NCBI GenBank assembly: GCA_020831585.1 | Contig: JAFIGE010000039.1 | Location: 1-37,484 of the forward strand | Direction of reading: 5' to 3' | DNA from: Opitutales bacterium | GTDB taxonomy: Bacteria > Verrucomicrobiota > Verrucomicrobiia > Opitutales > Oceanipulchritudinaceae | Length of the DNA stretch: 37,484 nt | Shown: in pieces, positions 1 through 6,432 of the stretch | Layout: each line of letters opens with the position of its first letter | Position numbering within the stretch: the first letter of the stretch is position 1 | The notes under the pieces: generated by a model | What the model saw: only the letters and a program-made list of their open reading frames with translations | Databases searched by the model: none | What the model was told of the DNA's origin: nothing | Position numbers and translations under genes: made by a program

Positions 1-45
1 CAGCGCCCTCCTGGGGCATGTAAGGTAAGTGTTGATTAGTAGTGT

Positions 46-78
46 GGGTGGGGGGTTCCAGCCCCCCACCCTTTTTTT
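46..78 (+). terminator. Strong intrinsic terminator
   Basis: A perfect 10-bp GC-rich stem (46-55 with 62-71, a GGGTGGGGGG arm) closes a 6-nt loop and is followed by seven T residues (72-78). This is a textbook rho-independent terminator for + strand transcription. It would end a gene lying left of the window and insulates the accessory cluster that follows. Confidence 0.85.
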
Positions 79-185
79 GTGGTCAACCCAAAGCGAACCG
101 AGAGAGACGCTTGACGCTGGGGGCCGAAAAACAGGGGGAATGCCAGTTTTGTGCCAAGGCGATGTCAGCGGGAGATTTGGGTTGC

Positions 186-845
186 ATGAAAGTGTCAATC
201 CTTTTGACTTATGAGCGTATGTTAAGTCGTGAGATCATCCGCCGGGCTCTTATCCGGCTGGGGGAGAAAGCCAACGCCAATGGCATTCACTTGGACATTT
301 GCGTGTATGGTGGGTCTGCAATGTTGCTCGCGTACGACAACCGGGCGATGTCCAGGGATGTGGATGTAACCATTCATCCAACGAAGAAGGGACTGCAACT
401 CGCCCAAGAAGTCGGGGAGGACATGGGGTTGCACCTTGGCTGGTTTAACGATGATGTTAAGGCATACATCGCTGACAAAAGAGAAGGCAAACGTACCCTT
501 GCGGACTTGGACGAAATCCCCGGCGTGAAGATTCAGGTGGCGACAGCAGCATACCTGTTGGCGATGAAGGCCCTTGCTTGCAGGGAACCATTCCCAGGTC
601 AAAATGTGGATGCGGCCGATCTCCGGTTTCTTGTCAGGAAAATGGGTATCCGCACTCTGGCGGAAGTGGAAGAATGCGTTGACCGGTTCTACGACGACAG
701 GATTTTGTCGAAGGAAAATCAGGCCGCAGTAAGTCGAATTATTGAGGAGGTAGAAAATGAACGAAGAAAAGGCATGGGCGAGGCGTCCGGGAACGCTGGC
801 GGCAGTAGCGAAAGCAACGGAGGATCTGAAGGAGTTCGGCCTTAA
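186..845 (+). CDS. DUF6036-like nucleotidyltransferase (toxin-like)
   Basis: Predicted 219-aa protein of the nucleotidyltransferase-fold type often seen in toxin-antitoxin-like pairs (AbiEii/DUF6036 group). The signature hG[GS]x(9-13)Dh[DE]h is visible as YGGSA at residues 41-45 and RDVDV at 57-61, giving the two metal-binding aspartates. A GVKIQVATAAYLLAMKALA segment follows, as in family members where this helix packs behind the active site. The reading frame is open upstream to 42, but that part translates terminator DNA. ATG 186 has a GGGAGA about ten bases upstream, so I chose it; ATG 219 is an alternative. The 3' end overlaps the next gene by 89 bases, and the last 23 residues are a Gly/Ser-rich tail that exists only because of the overlap. 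The adjacent HTH gene is the expected partner. Enzymatic activity is inferred from the motif only. Confidence 0.7.
   Translation: MKVSILLTYERMLSREIIRRALIRLGEKANANGIHLDICVYGGSAMLLAYDNRAMSRDVDVTIHPTKKGLQLAQEVGEDMGLHLGWFNDDVKAYIADKREGKRTLADLDEIPGVKIQVATAAYLLAMKALACREPFPGQNVDAADLRFLVRKMGIRTLAEVEECVDRFYDDRILSKENQAAVSRIIEEVENERRKGMGEASGNAGGSSESNGGSEGVRP
744..750 (+). promoter_or_regulatory. Shine-Dalgarno that sets the partner gene start
   Basis: GAGGAGG six bases before ATG 757, lying inside the coding sequence of the nucleotidyltransferase. It supports the long 89-base overlap as real and suggests translational coupling of the pair. Confidence 0.7.
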
Positions 846-1392
846 CCTGCGGGATTGGCAGCATGAAGTGCGGGATAAATGGCGGGGGAAAATAGATTTT
901 GCCCGCAGAATCGAAGAGGAACCACGCTTGTTGAAAGGGCGCATTGTGTCGGGGGACCTTTGCGATGCCTACTTGGCCGCCTACGCCTTGTGGCTTGCAA
1001 AGAGGGTCGGCGTCAGCGGTCCATCATGGGCTGATCCCAGGAAACGGCGGATCAAAGAACCGTGGCTCTCCAGCGATAATCCTTCCTTGAGGGACCAATC
1101 TCCATCGGAATTCTCGCAGTTCAATCTGTTCACTTTTCCGGATGATTCCTTTATCCGGCGCAAAATTAACCGGCAGCGGTTGCCCCTTTCAAAGACGAAG
1201 GCGGCGACGGTTCGGAAAATGCTGGGGTTGACTCAAAAGCAGATAGCCCAACGGATCGGCGTGAGTCCCGCCACTTTTCGGAATTGGGAGTCGGCCCGGA
1301 TTATTCCGTCAGGGCCAGCGGACAAATTGCTGGATGGCATTCTGCGGGATCCGGATATTTTCAAAGGGGGGTCGGTCGTTTCCAAGTTCTAG
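757..1392 (+). CDS. HTH partner of the nucleotidyltransferase (antitoxin-like)
   Basis: Predicted 211-aa protein with two parts. Residues about 25-140 match the pattern of proteins that accompany DUF6036-type nucleotidyltransferases: DAYLAAYALWLA (70-81), a P-x-W-x-x-DPR element (89-95), EPW (101-103) and SPSEFSQFNLF (115-125). Residues about 147-200 form an Xre/HigA-like helix-turn-helix (LGLTQKQIAQRIGVSPATFR). In the relatives I recall, the DNA-binding domain is absent or N-terminal, so the C-terminal HTH looks like a domain rearrangement. The start is fixed by a strong Shine-Dalgarno inside the upstream gene, and the two frames overlap by 89 bases. The likely role is to bind DNA and neutralise or regulate the upstream nucleotidyltransferase; this is inferred from context. 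Confidence 0.65.
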   Translation: MNEEKAWARRPGTLAAVAKATEDLKEFGLNLRDWQHEVRDKWRGKIDFARRIEEEPRLLKGRIVSGDLCDAYLAAYALWLAKRVGVSGPSWADPRKRRIKEPWLSSDNPSLRDQSPSEFSQFNLFTFPDDSFIRRKINRQRLPLSKTKAATVRKMLGLTQKQIAQRIGVSPATFRNWESARIIPSGPADKLLDGILRDPDIFKGGSVVSKF

Positions 1393-1446
1393 GCTACGAA
1401 ATGCCCGAGACAATCTTCCGACTCTCCTCCAGGTTGCCATACACTT

Positions 1447-1509
1447 ATGAGCAAAAGAAAGCGGTTGGCCAACGCAGTTGAAGAAATCAAAGCGGAGCAC
1501 CGAAAATGA
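1447..1509 (+). CDS. Possible 20-aa leader peptide overlapping an antitoxin gene
   Basis: A short Lys/Arg-rich reading frame of 20 codons begins at ATG 1447 and ends in TGA 1507-1509, overlapping the next ATG (1506) by the ATGA arrangement typical of coupled genes. There is no clear Shine-Dalgarno and no similarity that I recognise. It could be a coupling leader, the last remnant of a lost upstream toxin gene, or chance. Confidence 0.2.
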   Translation: MSKRKRLANAVEEIKAEHRK

Positions 1510-1829
1510 AAAGCACAGACATCCAGTTTAACGCAGAAGACCTTTTGATCGCGGTCGAAGATGTGCGGGACCACGTGGCCGGAAAGCGCAAAGTGACCTT
1601 GCGCACGACACAAGTAAGGCTGCCCGATCCAGCCCCGGAGATGAGCCCGGAAGAAATCGTTGCCGCCAGGGAGTCGCTGAACTTGAGCCAGACCGTTTTT
1701 GCCCGCTTGCTGAACGTGCCAACGGTGACTGCCGTAAGTTGGGAAAAAGGCCGCCGCAAGCCATCGGGAGCAGCCTTGAGGCTCTTGCAAGTCGCGCGAA
1801 AGCACCCGGAAGCCATCCTTGAAGCTTGA
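1506..1829 (+). CDS. NadS/HigA-like HTH antitoxin, toxin partner missing
   Basis: Predicted 107-aa antitoxin of the NadS/HigA class (partners of RelE/HigB-type toxins). The N-terminal half holds a short regulatory region (KVTLRTTQVRLP at 39-50). The C-terminal half is an Xre-family HTH: IVAARESLNLSQTVFARLLN, then a WEKGRRKPSGAALRLL tail, which is the family signature. The usual neighbour, a RelE-like toxin of about 100-120 aa immediately upstream, is absent; only a 113-base gap with a 20-codon frame separates it from the preceding gene. The start is ATG 1506, whose A is shared with the stop of that mini-frame. It may act as a solitary repressor or an anti-addiction antitoxin. Confidence 0.75.
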   Translation: MKSTDIQFNAEDLLIAVEDVRDHVAGKRKVTLRTTQVRLPDPAPEMSPEEIVAARESLNLSQTVFARLLNVPTVTAVSWEKGRRKPSGAALRLLQVARKHPEAILEA

Positions 1830-1886
1830 TGGGGAGCAACTGAGCAATTCGGGTGCGGCCAGGAGGCGGATTTCAAGCTTGCCGCC

Positions 1887-3071
1887 GTGAATATGCATGT
1901 AATTTTAGCCTACATGACGGAAATTGCACGCGCCCTGCGTCTTCCGAAGGCCACATTGTTTTTGTGGGGACCGCGCCAGACGGGGAAAACGACTTTGCTC
2001 AAGACGCAGTTCCCGGATGCGCATCGGATTGATTTACTGCGCACCGATGAACAAATGCGCTACCAGGTGGAACCACACCGGTTGCGGGAGGAATGCCGCG
2101 CCCTGCCGCCGGAGCGGATCGTGGTAATCGACGAAATCCAAAAAGTCCCGCAACTGCTCGATGAGGTGCATTACCTGATGCAGGAAGAGCGGCGCACATT
2201 CGTTCTCTGTGGCTCAAGCGCGCGCAAAGTGCGCCGGTCCCACGCCAATCTGCTGGGCGGGCGGGCGCTGCGCTTTGAGTTGTTGGGACTGAGCGCCCGT
2301 GAGCTGGGTGGGCACTTTTCACTTGAGCGGATGCTCAATCACGGTCCCCTGCCTCCGCACTACCTTGCGGAATCTCCGCGTGCGTTGCAGCGCGCCTACG
2401 TGGACACCTACCTCAAGGAGGAGATCTTGGAGGAAGGGTTGACGCGCAACCTTCCGTCATTTGCCGATTTCCTCCGCGCCGCCGCCATTGGCGATACCGA
2501 GGTGACGAACTTTTCCAACGTCGCGCGCGAGTGCGGCGTGGCCTCCAGCACGGTGCGGGACCATTACGACATCCTCGTGGACACGCTCATCGGTGCCTTT
2601 ATCCCGGCCTACACGAAGCGGGCGAAGCGCCGGGTGACTCAAGCCCCAAAGTTTTATTTCCGCGATGTCGGGGTGGTCAATTATCTCGCCCGCCGGGGCC
2701 GGCTGGAGGCGGGTGGCGAGATCTTTGGCAAGGCCTTTGAAAACTGGGTCTTCCACGAGCTTTCGGTGCATGCGCGCTACACGGAGGCGTGGTATCCCAT
2801 CACTTACTGGCGGCTCTCTTCAGGCATCGAGGTCGATTTTGTTCTGGGCGATGGCGAGGTGGCGATTGAAGTCAAAAGTTCCTCACGGGTGCATACCCGC
2901 GCGACGCGGCATTTGCTGGAATTCCGCAAGGAGCATCCCGGCGTGAAAGAACTGATTCTCGTCTGCGGCGAGGATAAACCGCGCCGCACCGAAGAAGGGG
3001 TGTGGATTCTCCCCTATGCGGTGTTCCTTGAACGCCTGTGGTCAGGAGAACTGCCCGTCCCGCAAGGCTGA
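1887..3071 (+). CDS. AAA_14/DUF4143 ATPase
   Basis: Predicted 394-aa ATPase of the AAA_14 plus DUF4143 family. Walker A is GPRQTGKTT (28-36) and Walker B is RIVVIDEIQKV (77-87), followed by a sensor-like LCGSSARKVRR. The C-terminal DUF4143 part (about 190-390) includes a helix-turn-helix-like stretch (VARECGVASSTVRDHYDIL) and a nuclease-like EVDFVLGDGEVAIEVKSS segment, where the E-x-K pair resembles a PD-(D/E)xK core. Such ATPases are common and scattered on mobile islands, and their role is not settled. The GTG start at 1887 gives the longest form; an AGGAGG at 1861-1866 is about 20 bases away, too far to be decisive. ATG 1893 and ATG 1914 are alternatives. It lies between two antitoxin genes. 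Confidence 0.85.
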   Translation: MNMHVILAYMTEIARALRLPKATLFLWGPRQTGKTTLLKTQFPDAHRIDLLRTDEQMRYQVEPHRLREECRALPPERIVVIDEIQKVPQLLDEVHYLMQEERRTFVLCGSSARKVRRSHANLLGGRALRFELLGLSARELGGHFSLERMLNHGPLPPHYLAESPRALQRAYVDTYLKEEILEEGLTRNLPSFADFLRAAAIGDTEVTNFSNVARECGVASSTVRDHYDILVDTLIGAFIPAYTKRAKRRVTQAPKFYFRDVGVVNYLARRGRLEAGGEIFGKAFENWVFHELSVHARYTEAWYPITYWRLSSGIEVDFVLGDGEVAIEVKSSSRVHTRATRHLLEFRKEHPGVKELILVCGEDKPRRTEEGVWILPYAVFLERLWSGELPVPQG

Positions 3072-3123
3072 GGCAATTGCCGATTACTTCGCTTTCTTCC
3101 GGAGCCGCTCGACGAAAGAACCC

Positions 3124-3501
3124 ATGAAAAAGACAGCACGAAATCTCCACTTCCCTCATCCCGGCGAAATCCTCCGCACCGAGTTTCTCGATGAGATGAA
3201 GCTGACCCAGTATCGGCTCGCGGTCGACACGGGTATTCCGCGCAGTCGTATCACCCCCATTGTAACCGGTCGCCGTTCGATCACGCCGGACACGGCCTTG
3301 CGCCTGGCCCGCTATTTTGGGAACAGCCCCGATTTCTGGCTCGGTCTGCAAAAGGAATATGACCTTCGCCGCGCCCGTGAAGAGCTTGGCGAAACCGCCT
3401 ATTTATTGCGCAGCCCTGCCAACGCAAAGCGTCTCATTGACTCCATTGAAGCGGCCGAGAGTGGAAATCTCATTAAACAGAAAATCGACCTTGGCCAATG
3501 A
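3124..3501 (+). CDS. higA: HigA-type antitoxin, toxin partner missing
   Basis: Predicted 125-aa HigA-family (VapI-like) antitoxin. The hallmark HPGEILRTEFLDEMKLTQYRLA opens the domain, followed by IPRSRITPIVTGRRSITPDTALRLARYFGNSPDFWLGLQ, which is diagnostic. A HigB (RelE-like) toxin normally precedes it, but the upstream neighbour is the DUF4143 ATPase, ending 52 bases before, and no HigB-like frame is seen on either side. ATG 3124 is chosen because the conserved domain begins about ten residues later; the open frame extends further upstream but there overlaps the ATPase gene. It is slightly longer than usual (about 95-105 aa), with a basic C-terminal tail. It may be an orphan repressor. Confidence 0.85.
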   Translation: MKKTARNLHFPHPGEILRTEFLDEMKLTQYRLAVDTGIPRSRITPIVTGRRSITPDTALRLARYFGNSPDFWLGLQKEYDLRRAREELGETAYLLRSPANAKRLIDSIEAAESGNLIKQKIDLGQ

Positions 3502-3584
3502 ACACGGAATGATATTTATGCAGATGCGATACCACTACAAGTAAACAGGTCGATGGAGGCGCTGGCATAAAACATTTTAAGTAA

Positions 3585-3615
3585 TCGCTTATCCTTGCAA
3601 AACCTGGATAAGCGA
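3585..3615. promoter_or_regulatory. Candidate HipB operator
   Basis: A perfect 10-bp inverted repeat (TCGCTTATCC at 3585-3594, GGATAAGCGA at 3606-3615) with an 11-base spacer lies 17 bases before hipB. The inner half-sites read TATCC-N11-GGATA. The operators described for E. coli HipB are TATCC-N8-GGATA, so the half-site is identical and the spacing is three bases longer. Autoregulation of hipBA through this site is inferred. Confidence 0.6.
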
Positions 3616-3623
3616 CCATAAAT
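3595..3623 (+). promoter_or_regulatory. Weak candidate promoter for hipBA
   Basis: TTGCAA (3595-3600) and ATAAAT (3618-3623) are separated by 17 bases. The -35 lies inside the spacer of the inverted repeat and the -10 just beyond it, so a bound repressor would cover it. The -10 match is poor (three of six). If used, transcription would start almost at ATG 3632 and give a nearly leaderless message. Confidence 0.25.
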
Positions 3624-3631
3624 AAACGGTT

Positions 3632-3925
3632 ATGGAGTTAGTGACGGTTCACGATATTCGGCGGGACCTGGCCCGTGCGGTAAGGGAGGAACGCCTGCGC
3701 GGGAACATTACACAGAAGGATCTGGCCCAACATGCCCAAGTCGGGGAACTGACCGTGCGGCGGCTGGAAAGCGGCCACGGGATCTCCCTGGACAACTTCT
3801 TGCGGATCGCTCTGGCCTTGGGGTCGGAGCCGACAGCGGCGGACCTGCTGCCGAGACGGGCACCGCAAAGCCTGAAAGATGTGCAACCGGTCGCCCGGAC
3901 CCGTGCGCGCAAACGTACCACCTGA
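3632..3925 (+). CDS. hipB: HipB-like antitoxin/repressor
   Basis: Predicted 97-aa Xre-family repressor. Residues 10-64 carry the HTH: LARAVREERLRGNITQKDL, then AQVGELTVRRLESGHGISLDNFLRIALALGS, the usual HipB layout with the LE-x-G signature. A basic tail ends in RARKRTT. The stop is five bases before hipA, the classic hipBA order and spacing. The start is ATG 3632; no Shine-Dalgarno is visible, consistent with a leaderless message. The perfect inverted repeat just upstream is the probable binding site. Expected role: bind and inhibit HipA and repress the operon with it. Confidence 0.85.
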   Translation: MELVTVHDIRRDLARAVREERLRGNITQKDLAQHAQVGELTVRRLESGHGISLDNFLRIALALGSEPTAADLLPRRAPQSLKDVQPVARTRARKRTT

Positions 3926-3930
3926 GCGCG

Positions 3931-5211
3931 ATGCAAAAGCGGATTGAGTCGTTGGAGGCATGGTATCACCAGCCGGATGGAGAGCGGGCCCTGCTGGGCA
4001 GAATGGGCATCTCCGGCAGGGGGCGGATCGCCCTGGAGGTGGCCGATGCCGGTTTGCTGCGGGCACTTTCCCCAGTGGTTATGGCAAGGCTGGCGGGGCC
4101 GGTGGTCTATCCCTCCCACGACGAGGCCCAGGCAAAGACTTTTCAAGGACTGTTCGGATTGTTTGCCGATAGCCTGCCCGATACATTTGGGCTCGATGTT
4201 GTGCGGACGAAGCTTCGGGAGCGCGGATTTGCCACCGGCCCGCTCGAAATCCTCGCCTATCTCGGCGAATGGGGCCGGGGCGCGATCAGCTATGAGCCGT
4301 CGTTTGGTTCCGGCGGGCAATCCGGGGCGGTGGACATCGCGGAATTGTTCGATGCGACGCTGCGCGTGCAGGACGGCGATAGCCTCGATCTGAGCGATCC
4401 GTTTGCCAAGGCGATGGGAACCGCCGGAGGAACGCGGCCCAAAGCCTTTGTTGTCATGGAGGCGCACGGCGGATTCAGGACGCTGCGGGCCATGGATAGC
4501 GGCCTTGGCGAAGGTGAGAGCGCGTGGATGGTGAAATTCGACTGCACGGGGCATTTCCGGGGGCAAATCGACCATGAGACGCGGATTGAGGCGGCTTACC
4601 TTCATGCGGCTTCTGAGGCCGGTATCCGCGTGCCCGAATCCCGGGGTTTGGAAGCCGGGGACCGGTTCCACCTCGCCACCCGGCGCTTTGACCGCACAGG
4701 GGCCGGTCATCCACTGCACATGCACACCCTTTGGGGGTTGGCGCAGGCCCCGTCCGGTTCGGACCGGGCGAGCTATGACACCTTTGCCAGAGCAGCGGCC
4801 CGGCTCACCAATGATCTGTCCATGGCTGAACAGGTCTTGCGCCGGTTGGCCTTCAATGTCCTCACCGGCAATATGGACGATCATCCGAAGCAACATGCTT
4901 TCCTCTACGATGGACGGGCGTGGTCGCTGGCACCTGCCTATGACCTCACCTTCAGCGAACGCTTCTCCGGCCATTCCATGCCGGTTCTCGGCTCCGTGCG
5001 CCCCGACAGGGAAACTCTGCTGGCCTTCGCCAGGGAAACCGATGTGCGCCATCCCGGCCCGGTCTTGGATCAGGTCATTGAGGCGGGGCGGGCATTGGAA
5101 CGGCAATATCTGGTTCAATACGGCGTTCCGCAAAGGTTGCGCCAAGCTATCAGCGCCCGCATTCAACAGACCGTCGAGGCGTGGGCCGCAGGGCCGTCTA
5201 TCCGTCCTTAG
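3931..5211 (+). CDS. hipA: HipA-like serine/threonine kinase toxin
   Basis: Predicted 426-aa HipA-family kinase (the E. coli protein phosphorylates glutamyl-tRNA synthetase and causes dormancy). Visible elements: LFADSLPD (77-84) in the N-terminal subdomain, the glycine-rich phosphate loop GTAGGTRPK (163-171), the ATP-binding lysine in WMVKF (K202), RRFDR (251-255), the catalytic loop GNMDDHPKQ (313-321) with D316 as the expected base, and the metal-binding APAYDLTF (335-341, D338). The residue matching the metal-chelating Asn of the E. coli loop is Gln321 here, a conservative but unusual change. It follows hipB by five bases. The size is normal for the family. The target is unknown. Confidence 0.9.
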   Translation: MQKRIESLEAWYHQPDGERALLGRMGISGRGRIALEVADAGLLRALSPVVMARLAGPVVYPSHDEAQAKTFQGLFGLFADSLPDTFGLDVVRTKLRERGFATGPLEILAYLGEWGRGAISYEPSFGSGGQSGAVDIAELFDATLRVQDGDSLDLSDPFAKAMGTAGGTRPKAFVVMEAHGGFRTLRAMDSGLGEGESAWMVKFDCTGHFRGQIDHETRIEAAYLHAASEAGIRVPESRGLEAGDRFHLATRRFDRTGAGHPLHMHTLWGLAQAPSGSDRASYDTFARAAARLTNDLSMAEQVLRRLAFNVLTGNMDDHPKQHAFLYDGRAWSLAPAYDLTFSERFSGHSMPVLGSVRPDRETLLAFARETDVRHPGPVLDQVIEAGRALERQYLVQYGVPQRLRQAISARIQQTVEAWAAGPSIRP

Positions 5212-5256
5212 CAGGCGTGTCGCAGACTCCTGCTGCCGTCCCCACAGGCCTTCCCC

Positions 5257-6015
5257 TCAATGGCGAAAGCGGGACAACTCCACCGTCCGAAAATCCCCGT
5301 CCTCCAATAATACCGCCCGGCGCGGCCCACCGCCGTGGGCGTCGCAGGTATCGATGCAGAGGTTGATCGTGCCCACCGTTTGAATTTGCCGGATCCTCCG
5401 CGCCGGTGTGTGGCCGAAGATTTGGGAGACGCCAGGAATAGGCGCAAACTCGTTTTCGAAATCACACCAGAGCAGTCCCCCGGTCGATTGATCGCCCCCA
5501 CGGGCGAAGCCCGACCGCCAGATCCAGTGCTTGGGCCATCCATCTGACTTTTCCAGATCGGCCCACGCACGGGCAATTTCCCGATCCAGCCACACCGGCA
5601 AGGCTTCGATGGCGAAGCTCTCGGGCACGCACCGGTGAGAAAGCCCTGCGTGCGTTAGAAGGATCTTCTTATCGAGCCAGTGGGCCAGCCGGGCGACCTG
5701 TTTGAATGCCTCCACGTCCAGGGTCTCCCCGAAGGCCAATGCCTTCTCGACGGTATACCCGGGGCAGGTGATTTGGCCCGGGTAGAGATAGGGAAGATCA
5801 TGGTTCCCGAGAAGGAATGTATAACGCGGGTTGTCCAACCGAGCCTGGAGCCACGCGCCCATCCGGGCCGCATCGACGGGATCGTCGCCGAAATGGTCGA
5901 GGTAGTCGCCGAGGAACACGATGCGGTCGGGTTGGACCCGGTTGATGAGTGCTTCAACCGGAGCAAGGCGCTTGGGGCTGTGCAGGTCGCCGATGATGAG
6001 GATGCTGTCACTCAT
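5257..6015 (-). CDS. Calcineurin-like metallophosphoesterase
   Basis: Predicted 252-aa cytosolic metallophosphoesterase (PPP/ApaH-like superfamily). All core motifs are present in order: IIGDLHS (7-13), FLGDYLDHF (34-42), LLGNHDLP (68-75), LLTHAGLSH (119-127) and IFGHTPARR near residue 201. These supply the di-metal centre residues. The substrate cannot be read from sequence; relatives include diadenosine tetraphosphatases and protein phosphatases. It is convergent with hipA (45-base gap) and stands alone. ATG 6015 is the natural start. Confidence 0.85.
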   Translation of the reverse strand: MSDSILIIGDLHSPKRLAPVEALINRVQPDRIVFLGDYLDHFGDDPVDAARMGAWLQARLDNPRYTFLLGNHDLPYLYPGQITCPGYTVEKALAFGETLDVEAFKQVARLAHWLDKKILLTHAGLSHRCVPESFAIEALPVWLDREIARAWADLEKSDGWPKHWIWRSGFARGGDQSTGGLLWCDFENEFAPIPGVSQIFGHTPARRIRQIQTVGTINLCIDTCDAHGGGPRRAVLLEDGDFRTVELSRFRH

Positions 6016-6432
6016 TGGAAAGGTGAAGGCCGAGTGCTTCTCAGATTCTCTGATAATGGACGTTGACCCTGTGGGTGGATGAGTGGGTTACCCACTGCGG
6101 ACAACCCCCACCCTACCTCCCACACAAAGCTGCCGTGTGAGAAGGGTCAAGTTGGGTATGGGCTGGAAGGGAAGGATAAAAATCCGGAGACGACCACGGC
6201 TCCGGTATCAAGGGTCATCCCTGCTGCCGGCATCGAGTCGATGCAGAGGTCGTCGACGAATCGACGGCTAGCGGGTGTTTCAGGGGTGGTCATCACCGCC
6301 AGCGCTCCAAAGCCCGGAGGGGGCTTTTAACAACCCATTTAAATACATGAATTATAGCAACTTACGATCTACCCAAAGCTTGCATCACACTGAGTTCATA
6401 CAAAACCAGGATGCGAAGATCAATCGAACTTC
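6016..6432. other. Gene-free interval between phosphoesterase and integrase
   Basis: No convincing gene in 417 bases. It holds a perfect 7-1-7 palindrome (AGTGGGT/ACCCACT, 6082-6096), a terminator-like hairpin at 6309-6328 and an AT-rich stretch (6325-6430). I looked for a tRNA end or core repeat that could be the integrase attachment site and found none. Confidence 0.5.
6309..6328 (+). terminator. Terminator-like hairpin
   Basis: AAAGCCC (6309-6315), a 5-base loop and GGGCTTT (6321-6327), with one further T. The T run is mostly part of the stem, so it is weak. No intact + strand gene precedes it, so it may be the relic of a lost gene. Confidence 0.35.

Noticed and set aside
42-185. N-terminal extension of the nucleotidyltransferase
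   Set aside because: It would translate the terminator hairpin and its T run.
3649-5166. 505-codon open frame on the reverse strand
   Set aside because: Antisense to hipB and hipA, which have full motif sets.
6016-6432. tRNA or attachment site for the integrase
   Set aside because: No cloverleaf, T-arm sequence or matching direct repeat could be found here or elsewhere in the window.
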